The notes beneath the pieces were generated by a model. The model saw only the letters and a program-made list of their open reading frames with translations. It did not search any database and was not told where the DNA came from. A stretch of DNA of 64,000 nucleotides from Dendrobium chrysotoxum (lineage: Eukaryota; Streptophyta; Magnoliopsida; Asparagales; Orchidaceae). Shown piece by piece: positions 12,393-24,600 of the stretch. Made by a program: the position numbers and the translations under genes. Every line of letters begins with the position of its first letter. Positions within the stretch are counted from its first letter, which is position 1. The stretch covers positions 38,977,472 to 39,041,471 of the forward strand of contig CM034311.1 of the NCBI GenBank assembly GCA_019925795.1. Reading direction: 5' to 3'.

Positions 12393-12857
12393 AGCCTTTC
12401 TTATGACGTGTTGAGTAGACAGAGCTACCAGCGATCTGGCCATATTTGGGCTTGTTGGATCCGGCCTTTTACACCCATACAGGCTTCATACTTAAGCTAT
12501 GGGAAATGCGCTTCCCAATACTGAATCTACTGAAGTTGACAGATTTGGAGTCCTCCTTTGTGGTTGAAGATATGGAGCCTACGCACATTTAGTAGTTGCT
12601 CGCGATTCCTCCTTCCCACTGGAACTTTGATTCTCCGGTCAATTAGGAGAATTTGGTAGACAACGATCACTTGAATTTGTCGAGTCAAATTAGCCTTCGT
12701 ACTTCTTACAGTCCCTATTAACGGGTTGACGAAGTGGGGGTTTCGCTGCTACGGCCTTTCTTATGATGTGTTGAGTAGACGGAGCTGTCAGCGATCCGAT
12801 CATATTTGAACTTATTAGATCCGTCCTCGTATACCCATTAGAACCTTAAGCTTTAGA
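12393..12857. repeat. Pair of about 110-bp direct repeats
   Basis: 12393-12500 and 12748-12857 share GCCTTTCTTATGA, TGTTGAGTAGAC, GAGCTaCCAGCGATC, TTGGATCCG/TTAGATCCG and ACCCAT blocks, spaced about 355 bases apart. The same pair recurs after the gap near 24640 and 24998. Unknown role; part of the region inside the right inverted arm. Confidence 0.6.
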
Positions 12858-13044
12858 CTGTTGAAAGACTTCAAGCTGTTCCGGCTCAACTTATTCGAGT
12901 GTGTAGTCACAAAAATTTTTTTCCTGACTTTTGAATCTTGGTACGTTAGAGAAGGTGGTGTCCCGAACTTTCGGAAGATCACCTGCATATACTTTGAAAA
13001 AGAATTCGTTGTATCCTTCTATCTTGAAGGAATATTCGTGTTGA

Positions 13045-13234
13045 TGCTTTTAAATATTTATTCAGGGATCCAGCATGCAGTAAGATTTCAATCCGAATAA
13101 ATATTTAAAATGCCACATGTCTCGCAGGGAGAGATTTTAAAATGACATAAATTTGAAATGTTGATATTTTAAATATTTATTTGAGGATCTAGACACAAAC
13201 CACGATGTTAACCCAAATAAATATTTAAAATGCC
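13045..13234. other. Two consecutive AT-stem hairpins
   Basis: TTTTAAATATTTATTC...GAATAAATATTTAAAA (13045-13112) and ATTTTAAATATTTATTT...AAATAAATATTTAAAAT (13166-13234). Each is a near-perfect stem of about 15 bases with a loop of about 32-34 bases, and both are followed by a TG/GC word and a CAGGGAGA box. The copy after the gap (25293-25476) has a base change in the last stem. Could be a transposon subterminal structure or transcript terminator; unproven. Confidence 0.6.
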
Positions 13235-13249
13235 CCGCCTTGCAGGGAG

Positions 13250-14102
13250 ATTTTGGATAGGCTTTGAGAGGAAAACTGGTGCGACGCTTGTGACGAGGCG
13301 GGTAAGCCTCAGAGCGCTCATGTAGCATAACGAGAACCAAAATTAAGTACCCTTAAGCGCTCATGTAGCATAGCGAAAGAAATAAATTGATGTCTTTCAA
13401 AACAGGTGCTCAAAGACCCTTAAGTGCTCATGTAGCGTAGTGGGGATTGAAAAAATTGCGGCCGAGGTGTCATCCGACACCTACATGAAGTGCTCACATA
13501 TATAATCGATAGGGCACAAAGCCCTCTGTTAGCTAAGGTGTATTCAAATTTGTCCCCTTAGACAAATATTCCTACCAGGTCTACAAGGTACCCTTGGACG
13601 AAGCAACCCATGACTGCCGAAAAGGATCCTTCTGTCAGGTTGGGTCGACTACCTCCTCTGACTAAGTAGACTAGGGACCACTATGGTCTGGGATAACGGA
13701 ACCATGGGATCTTGATCGGGCCCATCATCCATTCCCCCACCATCCGTTTTAAGTGCAAGGTGGTGAAATTTCAATTTTAAATATCAAATTTTCAAACATC
13801 AAGCCCATGCTGCTACTATACGCCTGATACTACGTATCTACGGATACAACGTATCTAATCAACGACTAGCCTTAATCAAAAGTTCTCTCTCGTTATCGGG
13901 AGGGGTAATTAACTATAGGGGATTGCACCTATATGAAACTAGAACTCAGATCTAAAGTCCTCGCAAAATGAGGGCGAAATCTCTGAGTAGTGTCTTATCT
14001 ACAAACCCAATCTGCCTTCCCAAAATTTACCTCGAAACTTAATCAGTTAAAACTCTCCCAAAAGCAATGGGGAGGCCAGGGCGCGAATTTTCGGAGCCCA
14101 CA
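13250..14102 (-). repeat. Right arm of the long inverted repeat
   Basis: The reverse complement matches 3815-4411 and then 6890-7185 on the left. It contains four copies of the TGAGCGCTTAAG-type motif and the sequence reading CACTACTCAGAGATTTCG on the minus strand. The outer boundary is sharp at about 14102, where a pyrimidine-rich tract begins. The second assembly copy lies at about 25497-26348. Confidence 0.6.
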
Positions 14103-14324
14103 CTCGCTGCCCAGCCCACTCTAGAGCTCACACGCCAAGACTGCCTACGATATTCCGTTACACAACGTGCGCTCATCTTGCGCCTACGCGCTCGCGCCCA
14201 TTCTCCTGTGCCCGCCTGCTCGCCTACATTCTGCGCGCCCCCATGCACGACCCTTGCCGCCATTTCCCCCTACCCAACCGTCATCGCTGCCCCTCTTCCT
14301 CACCATCTAACTCTGTCTTTCTCA

Positions 14325-14343
14325 ATCTCTCTCTGCCCCTCTT

Positions 14344-14400
<57 letters not shown>

Positions 14401-14520
14401 TCCTCCCCTTCTCTCTCTTTCTCTCTCCCTCTTTCTCTCTCTCCCACTTTCTCTTTTTATCTCCGTCTCCCTTTCTATCTCTTTCTCCCTATCTCTCTCT
14501 ATCCCTCTTTCTCTCTTTTC
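14325..14520. repeat. (CT)n microsatellite and CT-rich tract
   Basis: The uninterrupted TC/CT run at about 14358-14398 is markedly longer in the second copy (about 26585-26650), a length difference typical of two alleles. The serine/leucine ORFs on plus and arginine/glutamate ORFs on minus are translation of the repeat. Confidence 0.9.
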
Positions 14521-14560
14521 CATTCAAACAACCACATGTTTCTGGTAGGACTGAAGGGTA

Positions 14561-15563
14561 GCTGCTGTTGCAGCAAGATCTTAATAAATTATCTGCTGCA
14601 TACACAGGAAATCTAACAATTAGGATTTTAAACAGTTGAGGGATCAAACCGAAAAGGAGGTAAATGTTGCTTCTGAATTGACAATAGATAAATTTCTGGG
14701 AGGAAAAAGTTGATGAAAAAACAATTTTCTCACTTAAAATAAATCAAACGATGAGTTTAATTACGCCAAGCTTACAGCAACAGCTGATGCTCAATGAATG
14801 CAACATTTAATAGTAGATAGATCTACCATATCTTCAAATACTGGTATCTGATTACTGCCCTACCATAAAGATTAGAAGTGCTTATAAATAAATTTTTGTG
14901 AAAGAGATGTTTTAGAATTCTGTGTTTGAAGGATTGTCATGTACTCCTATCGGCTAAGAATTTTCAAATATAGAAACTTTAAAAAGAGTATAATGCATCC
15001 ACAAGTAACAATTAATAGTTCATGACGTAGGCAGTTCATCTTGATTTGTTGGTTTGAAATTTTGGCTATCAAACAAGAAGTTTTAGGTTTGAGTCTTATG
15101 TATGTGATGTATGTATGAATTTGTCTTAATTGACCTAAATGTCTTTAAAAAAAAAGTTCATAATGTCTTTAGAGTCCTTGTCTCATGAAAAGGCTTGCAT
15201 TGAGATTAATGTGCCACCAACAGAGAGTTGTTGTCCACCACTTCCAACCCAATACTCGATATCAATAATTTAAACCCAATTTTCTTTTCTGAAGAAGAAT
15301 GCATGTACTAGAGTGCTAATATAGTGTATAAGGAAGCAAAAGCTATAAAAATGAGGATTAGTTTTCTGAAATATACATTGCAGAAAGTACATAACGATAT
15401 AATTAAATTTTTACTGTATCTTCTCCCTTAAAGAATGAAGACTGTTCTATAAATGACATACAATTCAAGCTAGCATGATCAAGAAAAGGTGCGAAAAGAT
15501 AAATATCACCATCTTGGCAGAAAAGGTGTGTCATTGAATAAGTAAATATTCTGAAGCTCTTAC
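14561..15563. other. AT-rich intron-like DNA
   Basis: No gene, repeat boundary or RNA is recognised. It lies 3' of Canopy exon 5 on the minus strand; the expected following exon (acidic, cysteine-containing C-terminal half) cannot be found here. Confidence 0.4.
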
Positions 15564-15627
15564 CTTTACCTGCTGGAAGATCGTTCCAGTCGTGTACTCT
15601 GACCCAGATCTCTTCACCTGTGTCCAA
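15564..15627 (-). CDS. Canopy-like gene, exon 5 (copy A)
   Basis: Acceptor TTTTGTAG, then the exon encoding LDTGEEIWVRVHDWNDLPAG and a lysine, ending at GGTAAAG/GTAAGAGC. An alternative donor seven bases earlier (CAG/GTAAAG) is possible. The longer open frame at 15403-15627 is read-through into the intron. Confidence 0.75.
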
Positions 15628-18600
15628 CTACAAAATGCCAACATCACATTTACTTAAATGTTGCTCATCATGAATAAGTTACTAGATTCCAATTTGGTGG
15701 CATTACTTCACACAAATCAAACTGCAAAGATGGTATGTTTCATCATTTTGTAAATCAAAACAGAAAATCCATGTATAAGAAATTCTCTCCTAGTTTGAAA
15801 AATAAAAACTCCCCAATTCATCATTTATTGGAACAGTACAAAAGGACTTTTAATCATACGAGGTAAGTTTGGTCTTCCAGAAATAATGAAGTAAGCTTTT
15901 TAAAGGCTGTAGTTTTAGCTAAAATGGTTTATTATTTCTAATTCCATATTACAGTATAGAAAGTAAAAGAGTTAAAAAGCACCTTAGAGAAAAGGGAAAA
16001 AATGAAAACTTTTGAAAGATAATGATATACTGCCTCTTCTTTAATTAAAATTCCTGACATAACCAATCTACACAGAAAACTTTTTTGAGGGATCCACTAC
16101 AAGTGCTGGAGTGTTTACCTTAAATTACCGAATTGAGTTCCATTTTTCAGGTGGCTTTAGAAAAAGGAAATCACCGAGTTCTTGGATAAGAAGAACGGAT
16201 AGTGCGTTGCAGTGTAATTTCTTGTCGACATGCAATTACATAATTTCAGTTAATCAACTAGGGTAAATTTACTTAAGTTCTTGATATTGTGATGTGAAAC
16301 ATATATTAGATGTAGTAATTGCTTGGGATTAATAAGTAATTGACAAGCTTACAAATTATAAAATTAATATTTCACAAGAGCTGATTTAGGATTTTCTTAG
16401 TTGGTGATCAAGCAATAGCATGCGGTTACAAATAAAGTAGGAGAATAATAAAATAACAAAGCCTATTTGCAACTAATAGAATTCCCACAATTAATAACTA
16501 GAACAGTCACAATGAAATTCCCTTACTCACACTCTTTGAGAATTTCAGCGGGAAAAAACTTTACACAATATTAATGATGACACTAAGAAAAAGCAAGCAC
16601 TTAAAGTTTTGTTCAAGGAAGAGTTACCCGGGAAAGAGATGACAGGCGGACGATGGGAGAGTTGCCACTGAATGGGAGGTCGATGCTGGTCGATGGCGGT
16701 TGCAAGGGAGAAGAGAATCCGATCCACATATTCCTCGACGGTATAGTCGTTCCCAAAGTCGATGTCGAAGAAAGGAGAATGGAGCACATCCACTAGGCCT
16801 TGACATCAAAGACGAAGCCATGATCCAGATTGAGATCAGCCATTCATGGAGGAAGGAAAAAAAGGGCGGCTACTTGGAGGTAAATAAGTGTGTGGGAGTG
16901 GGCAATGACTTTGGGAATTAATGAAGAGGAGAGTGGACAGCAATAGGGGAGATTAATGGGGGTTGGGAAGGGGAGAAGGCAGCAGCTATGTGAATGAGAA
17001 AGACTTTAATTAAGTGGAGTTAATGAGGATTGGGAAGAGGAAAAGGTGGCAACTAGGGAATAGGAAAGACATTAATTAAATGGAGTTAATGAGGGTTGGG
17101 AAGGGAAAAAAGCAGCAGCTATGAAAATGGGAAAAATTTTAATTAAGTGGAGTTAATATAAGGATTGAGGAGGGGAAAAGGTGGAGGGAATACGAAGAGG
17201 TGAGGGGGAAGGCTGGCCGGCCAAGGGAAAGCAGCAAGGAGTTTGGCCGGCTGTTCAAAATAGGGAGGGAGGCTCGGTTGGCTATGTAGAGGGGAAGGAA
17301 AGGGGTCGGCCGGCTATTTGAAGGGTGGGAAGGCTCGGTGGCTGCTTGGGAAGGGCTGGAATATTTGGTTGACTGTTTGGAAGGGTTAGAGTGCTTGGTG
17401 GGCTGTTTGGAAAGAGGATGGGAGTGAGAGAGGAGATAGGATAAAGCCAAGAACTTTGCCACGGCGATGGTTGTTGGGTGTTGCTTTGCCCTACTCTTAG
17501 GGACTTCACTCTTCTCTCAAGAAGACTCAAATACACACATAACTCAGAAAAATTGAAGTTTCATTCATAATCAGCATCATCTCCATACAATAGCCTAGGG
17601 CCTCAATATATAGGCCTCAAAACATGAAGACTCGAAAGACTAAGAAGCCCATTGGGCTACAACACACAAATAACCTAACATAAGAGTAAAATGGGAAAGG
17701 CTCTCAATATAACATGAAATAAATCATAAATAAAGGCTCCTAATCATAGCCGTCGATCTGCGACCCCTCCTGTGATAAACGCCCCAAGATTTCCTGTTGA
17801 TGTCCTCATCATTCTCCCCAGGTGAGAGAAAGCTCGACCCCATCGAATAAGCATCACGGGTGCTCTCGTACATCTCTAGAATGTCGGGATCCAATCTCTA
17901 TAGCTCATCACGATCAATCCATGTTTTCTTCGCCTCCGATTTTTCTTTCCATTGAACTAAATACCTTTGGCGCCCACCATCTTTAGTGGAAATGACTTCA
18001 TCATTAAGTATTGTTTCAATTTTCTCTGTATTAGGTAAGGAAGGAATATTTGGGAGTGGAGGTAGGTTAGGGTTCTCATCACGTGAGGTCACACAAGGCT
18101 CACTATTTAATGAGTTTGTGGGGTTAAACTCATGTCCTTCAAAGGCTACTAGATCTTCGATGTTAAATGTAGGATTCATGTTAAAACTTTCAAGTAGGTT
18201 AGCACATAAGTATTGCTATTTATCTTTGCTATTATTTTAAATGGTCCCGCACTTCTAACATGTAACTTTTTAACGGTCCCATGCGGAAACCGTCTCAGCC
18301 GAATCTGTACCATTACAAAATCTCTAACCTCGAATTCTTTAAATCGTTTCTTAATATATGCATTAAGTTTATAATTAGCATTACTTTGTTCAATCTTTTT
18401 AATAATTTTCTTATGCAATTCTTGGAGATGCGATGCAAATGTAGATACATACTCAGATGTTCTAATCCTAGGATACATTGGAATCAAGTCTATAGGTTGC
18501 CTAGGTTGGTACTCGTACACAATTTCAGCGGGGCTTAGGCTCGTGGCCCGATTATATGCGAATTCAGACGTTGGGAGTTTGGAGTCTCAATCTCGAACGT

Positions 18601-21600
18601 ATTCACCTACCAATGATCTTAAGAGGTTGCCTAAGCTCCTATTAACGACCTATGTTTGCCCATCATTTTGTAGATGAAAAGAAGTGGAAAATTGGTTCCC
18701 ATCTTATGCCATAAGGTCTTCCAAAAAATAACTAGTAAATTTGATGCCCCGATCAGACACTATGGTTTTAGGCAAGCCATGCAATCTAACAATCTCATCA
18801 AAATATAGTTTAGCTATTCGAGAAGCATCAGAAGTCTTGGAACAATGAAGGACATGTGCCAACTTGGAGAAACAGTCAACTACAACGCATATATAATCAT
18901 GTTTCCTAAATTTTTTTGGTAGCCCCAGAACGACATCCATGCTTACATCTTGCCATGGGAAATTGGGGGACAAGGAGGGGTGTATAGAGACCAGTGTTTT
19001 ATTTTTATTGTTTGACTAGCTGATAAGTATGACGCCTTTTAACCAGCTTACTAACATCACGTTTAAGGCTAGGCCAGTAAAAACATGTTCCACGCAGGCA
19101 TGGTTTTTGTTCGGCCAAAATGTCCAGCTAGACCTCCCGCATGTAATTCCCACACGAGGAATTCTCGTAGGGAAGTGTTAGGGATGCAGAGCTTCTAGGA
19201 TTTGAATAGATACTCATCTTTAAGAAAAAAGTCATTAACTATTTGTTCACCCTCAATCATCAGAAGGGAATATGTCTTAAAGTCAGGGCAATTCTTATAA
19301 TCATCATTAACATGCTCAAACCAAATTACTTCAACCTTCATTTCTCAGGTTATCATTATACGACGACTTAATGCGTCCACCGCTTTATTTTCTAAACCCG
19401 CTTTGTGTCTGATCGTATAGGTATACTCTTACAAAAATTCAACCCAACGGCCATATCGAGTGTTGAGTTTCTTTTGAGAGTTTATATAATGCAAGGCCTC
19501 ATGATTAGAGAAAATAACAAACTCTTGCGGGAGCAAATAATGCCTCCAATATCTAAGGGATTGAATGATGGCATAAAATTGCTTATCATACGTGGAGTAT
19601 CGCTGTCTAATATCATTCAATTTCTCGTTGAAGTAAGCCATAGGATATCCTTCTTGGAAAGGACACCACCAATACCTACGCCAGATCGTTGCAAGTTACT
19701 TTAAAGACTTTAGAAAAATCAGGTAGACGCATGAAAGGGGCTTCTACCATTCTCTTCTTGATTTTTTCAAAAGCCTTAGAAGTGGGTATGGTCCAATGAA
19801 ATTCGCCCTTCTTCAAACAATCAGTTATTGGGGTGGCTTTATGCTAAAATTTCTAATAAACCTCCAATAGAATGTGGCCAATCCATGAAAACTTCGAATA
19901 TCTCTAATATTCTTAGGCTCATGCCACTCATTAATTGTGCGCCCTTTTTAGGATCAGCGGATATTCCTTAATATGATACAATAAATCCTAGGAAGGTCAC
20001 ACTATCTGTGAGAACATACATTTCTTTGGATTAGTGTACAATTGTTCTTTCCTCAAGATCTCACGGACTTGTTTGATGTGTTCTAAATATTGTCCAACCG
20101 AATTGCTATAGATCAAAATGTCATCAAAGTAAACTACCACAAATTTTTCTAGAAAGGGACGGAGGACTTGAGTCATGATCTTCATGAATGTGCTAGGTGC
20201 ATTGCTAAAGCCAAAAAGGCATGACCATCCATTCACATTAAACCATCCTTGATCTTGAATGCAATCTTCCATTCATCACCTAGACGGATCCTGATTTGGT
20301 GTAACTACTCTTGAGGTCAATTTTTGAAAATAGAGTGGCTCCCGTCATCATGACTAGCATATCATCCAAGCAGGGAATGGCAAAACGGTATTTCACACGG
20401 TGATTTGTTGATAACGCAGCTATCAACACACATCCTCCATGTACCATCTTTCTTGGGAGTCAATAGTGTTGGCATGGCGCATGGGCTTAAACTCCCCTTA
20501 ATGAATCCATATTGGAGTAAATCATCAACTTGCCTTTTAAGCTCGTCATGCTCTTTCGGATTCATATGATAGTGAGGGAAGGTTGGATAGGGAAACTTCT
20601 GGTACTAGGTCAAATGCGTGTTGAATGTCCCTTAAAGGTGGGAGATGATTAGGTAAATTGTCAAGGAACACATCAGTGAAAGTTTTAAGGAGAGGTTTAA
20701 CCTCTTCAGGGATTGGTTCCTCCGCTTTAGGTATCACCTCACGAGCTACCAAGGCGTACATGGGTGACCTATGAATCAGTTCAGCATCCAACTCTTTTGC
20801 AATTAGGATGTTGAGCCCATTGCTTGGTTTAATAGGAGTGGGTTTAAGCTCTTCTTTAGAAGACTTGGGCTGGGAAGTAATAGTTTTAATCTTCTTATCA
20901 TCATGTTTGAACATGCAGGTATTTGACCTTCCATAAATATGAACGTCATTGTCAAATAACCAAGGACGACCAAGGATAATTCGACCAATGTCCATCGTCA
21001 AGACGTCACAACAAATATTTTCCTTGTATCTCACAAACTCAATGAGAATAAGGCTCCTATCTTTCACCTCTAAAGCAGTGGAATTGATCCAAGCAACCTT
21101 GTATGGATTCAGGTGGGGAACTGCTTTCAGATTAAGTTTGGTAATCACGGCAGAGGATACGACATTAATGCAATTGCCGCTGTCAATAATGACCTTGCAG
21201 TTCTTTTCACCAATTTTGGTGAATGTGTGAAAGATGAAAGTTCTACGCTAGTTGTCACTCAGTTTTGGTTGGGATAAGGCACACCTAACAACTTAAAGCT
21301 TAACATGATTCAACTTTAGTAGGCAATGAATCATGGCGATGTCATCCTCATCAAAGAAATCTTCTTCATCATCAATGTCATGAACTTGGTCAGCGTCAGG
21401 TTCATCCTCGTCCTCAATAATTTCCTCAATCAAGGTGACTTTATAAGGGCTGGAGCACTGGGAAGCGATGTGACCGTAGCCCTGACACTTAAAACACTTG
21501 GTTCCGATCCTTAGTCTTCGATGCATCACATTCAGGAGTTTTACCCTTGTAGTCAGGGCGAGGTTGGGCTTGGCCAACAGCTAGCCGACCAGTCATAGGG

Positions 21601-24600
21601 ACGGGCGGCCTGTTTGGAGCAAAGATGGAGGAGATCTTGAATGGTGGGGGTCGGGTGTCTAGGTTCCAAGTAGGGAGGTTGATATGGATTCCTCTAGGTC
21701 AAGGACTAGACTGCAAGCGGCTTCAAGTGTAGTGACTCCTCTCGCAAAAAGTTCATTACGAAGGTCTTCCCTAAGGCCGTCTCTAAACATGAATAGGATT
21801 TGGGCTGGAGTGGTGTTCTCTTCGCCACTCCAGCGAATCATCAAATCGTCGAAGACTATGATGTAGTCTTTCATGGTTTGTTACCTTGAGTCAGTCTACT
21901 CCACTTATCTAAGAGCCTGAGGAGTAAGTTGGAGGGAGATATTTTTGCTTGAGTTCATGTTTCATGGATCTCCAATCGATGATGGGATATTCACCTCAGG
22001 CTTCTCTCATGTTCTCTAAGTTCGTCTAGTATTGACTAGCTCGTCCAGTAAGCTTCATTTTGACGAACCTAACTTTTATAGCATCTGAGATATTGTACCA
22101 TTTGAAGTAGCTATCCATTCCTTTAAGCCAGTCCAAGAAGACTTGCGAGTCGAGAGTGCCATCAAAGGAAGGTGCGTCAATTCGGATGTTTTTGAGTAAT
22201 TGTGCGCCGTTGTCACGCCAGTTCTTGTCTTGACCCATTGGATCGCAATCAGGCCAATAGTTGTTATAATGGTATAGGACATGTGGCGGCCCATCGTCAG
22301 CACGCATCTCATCAACAAATGGGGAAGGGGACCTAGAGGGAGTATACATCGTGGTGTTATTTCCCTGTTTTTCAATATTGTCTAAGCATTCACCAACTTG
22401 GCGGTGGAAGTAAGCTAAATCTCTTTGAGTGTCTCTGATTTGTTGTGTTATAGTTCCTATTTAGCCTACAGTAAAGTCTAAAGTACGTTGAATTTATTTG
22501 GGGTCCATTTTCTAACTAAGGCTTGGAAATACTAATGCAACAACAATGCAATGAAGAAATTTGGTGAGCTAGGATGCAATCCTAGACGTCTACTAAATGT
22601 GAATGTGGGATACTAACATGCATCTAAGATGTAACCACGCTCTGATATCAAAAATGATGTGAAACATATATTAGATGCAGGAATTGCTTGGGATTATGAT
22701 GGGGACATCAGCACATGGAAAGTCTATTAGAGACGTGGCCATCGATCTACGGCCACGATCGAGTCGTTGTATTTCTGAGTCATTTCATGTATTTGTCTTT
22801 TAGTATTTTATTTGTCTTATTTATTTTGTATTTGTTTTCCGCTTTTATCCCTTACTTAAGGGAGGTCGTATGTAAGCTCTAAGGCAATATTGTCTTTTAC
22901 TTTTGAGTCCTTTGTACGAGGCTATTTATAGCCCTCATGTTTCTCTTTTAATGCTTAATGAATAATGATAAAATTTTTCCTTGTTTGATTTCTTTGTGAG
23001 ATCTTGAGTGTTTGAGAGAAGGATCCCTAGAAGAGGGAGCATCGTACATCACCCACCAATCTTGAAGAGTTGGGTTCGTGGCTTTATTTTCTATCTCTTT
23101 CCCTTTNNNNNNNNNNNNNNNNNNNNNNNNNNNNNNNNNNNNNNNNNNNNNNNNNNNNNNNNNNNNNNNNNNNNNNNNNNNNNNNNNNNNNNNNNNNNNN
23201 NNNNNNNNNNNNNNNNNNNNNNNNNNNNNNNNNNNNNNNNNNNNNNNNNNNNNNNNNNNNNNNNNNNNNNNNNNNNNNNNNNNNNNNNNNNNNNNNNNNN
23301 NNNNNNNNNNNNNNNNNNNNNNNNNNNNNNNNNNNNNNNNNNNNNNNNNNNNNNNNNNNNNNNNNNNNNNNNNNNNNNNNNNNNNNNNNNNNNNNNNNNN
23401 NNNNNNNNNNNNNNNNNNNNNNNNNNNNNNNNNNNNNNNNNNNNNNNNNNNNNNNNNNNNNNNNNNNNNNNNNNNNNNNNNNNNNNNNNNNNNNNNNNNN
23501 NNNNNNNNNNNNNNNNNNNNNNNNNNNNNNNNNNNNNNNNNNNNNNNNNNNNNNNNNNNNNNNNNNNNNNNNNNNNNNNNNNNNNNNNNNNNNNNNNNNN
23601 NNNNNNACCCTTGTTTCCCTACACATGTTTAAGGAGGAACGGGACACCAGTTCGTGATCTACTACAAAAGACCTTGGTTCAGGTACATTTTTCCTTTTGA
23701 TAACATTACATACATTTGTATAATATTTCTCTTTTCTGCTGACGCTTTTGTTGCTTTTGTGCAGGTCCTAGAAGTGTAGAGTGCCCGATCTTTGGAAGGA
23801 GCATAGCGGAGCTGTTGACTTTCTCTTTAGGCATAATTTAGGAGATAGATTTTAGTCCTCTGCGAAGGACTTTGTAGTTTTCCTTTTTGTTGTCTGATGT
23901 AAGCTTGTAAAAAATTTAAACTGGGAAGTTGTATATAAATTTTGAATTAATAAAATGAGGCAATTTTATAAATTCAACTGTTGATGAGCTCTCTTTCTAC
24001 TTATCTTGCAATTTCTATGGTTGTTATACTCACGGCTTTAGACACTCATTGTAGCTAGTAGTTGCACTCTCCTCATAGCTTTGGTTTGAATTTTGAGGCT
24101 TTGGTTCGTTCTACTCTGTGCTTTGTGTGGCGGACATTGGTGAAGGATTACTTGATTTGTCTTTACTGACTTATCAGAATATTTTTTACCTTCGGCTCTT
24201 TTTTTTTGCTTTAGCTTTGGCGGGCTTGATGAAGGAGTAGATGTCGGTAACCTAAACCCTTTAGTTTGTAATAGTTCGATGGCGAGAAGTTATCAGTCCA
24301 AAGCTTTGTGCATAACGAACTTGTTGATGACGAGAAAATCCTCTTAATTCAGCTTAGGCTTTATGTGAACTTTAGGATATTTTCTTCGGTCCTTTGCTCT
24401 ATGCTTTTGTGAACTTATTAAAGAAGAATTCCTTCAATCCTCGCTTGATGCTTTATGAATTTATTGAAAGATTTGCAGGTTTCAGATTTAGTCAATAGTA
24501 CCAAATGTAGGTAGTATCTTGATCCTTAACTAGCTGAAGAGACTTTAATCCGAGTCACTTGAGTTCATCAGATTAGGTGAGCTAAGATTTGATAGCTCTT

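Larger units (their letters stand above)
16285..22696 (-). mobile_element. TE1: chromodomain Ty3/gypsy retrotransposon, copy A
   Basis: Minus-strand order: a remnant of the 5' LTR end (22655-22696), PBS GATATCAGAGC complementary to initiator tRNA-Met (22639-22650 region), gag, protease, RT, RNase H, integrase, chromodomain, PPT (GGGGAGAA, 17812-17819) and 3' LTR (16290-17811, TGATGAGGACATC to TTTCACATCA). The 5' LTR is cut short where the plus-strand LTR of TE3 begins (22697). The LTR carries a TATA-like TATATA at about 17610 and a repeat of about 66 bases in U3. The flank at 16285-16289 is TATTG. The order with integrase after RT and a C-terminal chromodomain defines a chromovirus; I do not assign the clade. 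Confidence 0.9.
11365..23106 (+). repeat. Direct 11.7-kb duplication, copy A (left contig end)
   Basis: Matches 23607-35354 base for base apart from scattered substitutions and small indels; the offset is 12242 to 12248. It ends exactly at the run of N. Contents: the tail of the region between the inverted arms, the right arm, the CT microsatellite, Canopy exon 5, all of TE1 and the first 410 bases of TE3's 5' LTR. The differences are of the kind expected between alleles. Confidence 0.95.

Noticed and set aside
3927..13990. CACTA-type transposon ends (CACTAC...GTAGTG) within the inverted arms
   Set aside because: The inverted homology continues beyond these words on both sides, so they are not the element termini, and no TNP2-like transposase is visible.
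14067..14561. Serine/leucine-rich 164-codon ORF (and its copy at 26313)
   Set aside because: Mostly (CT)n microsatellite; the length changes between copies with the repeat.
15403..15627. 74-codon ORF starting MDTGEEIW as an independent gene
   Set aside because: Only the first 21 codons match the Canopy family; the rest follows a good splice donor and is intron read-through.
23008..23700. ORFs crossing the gap
   Set aside because: They consist mainly of unknown bases.
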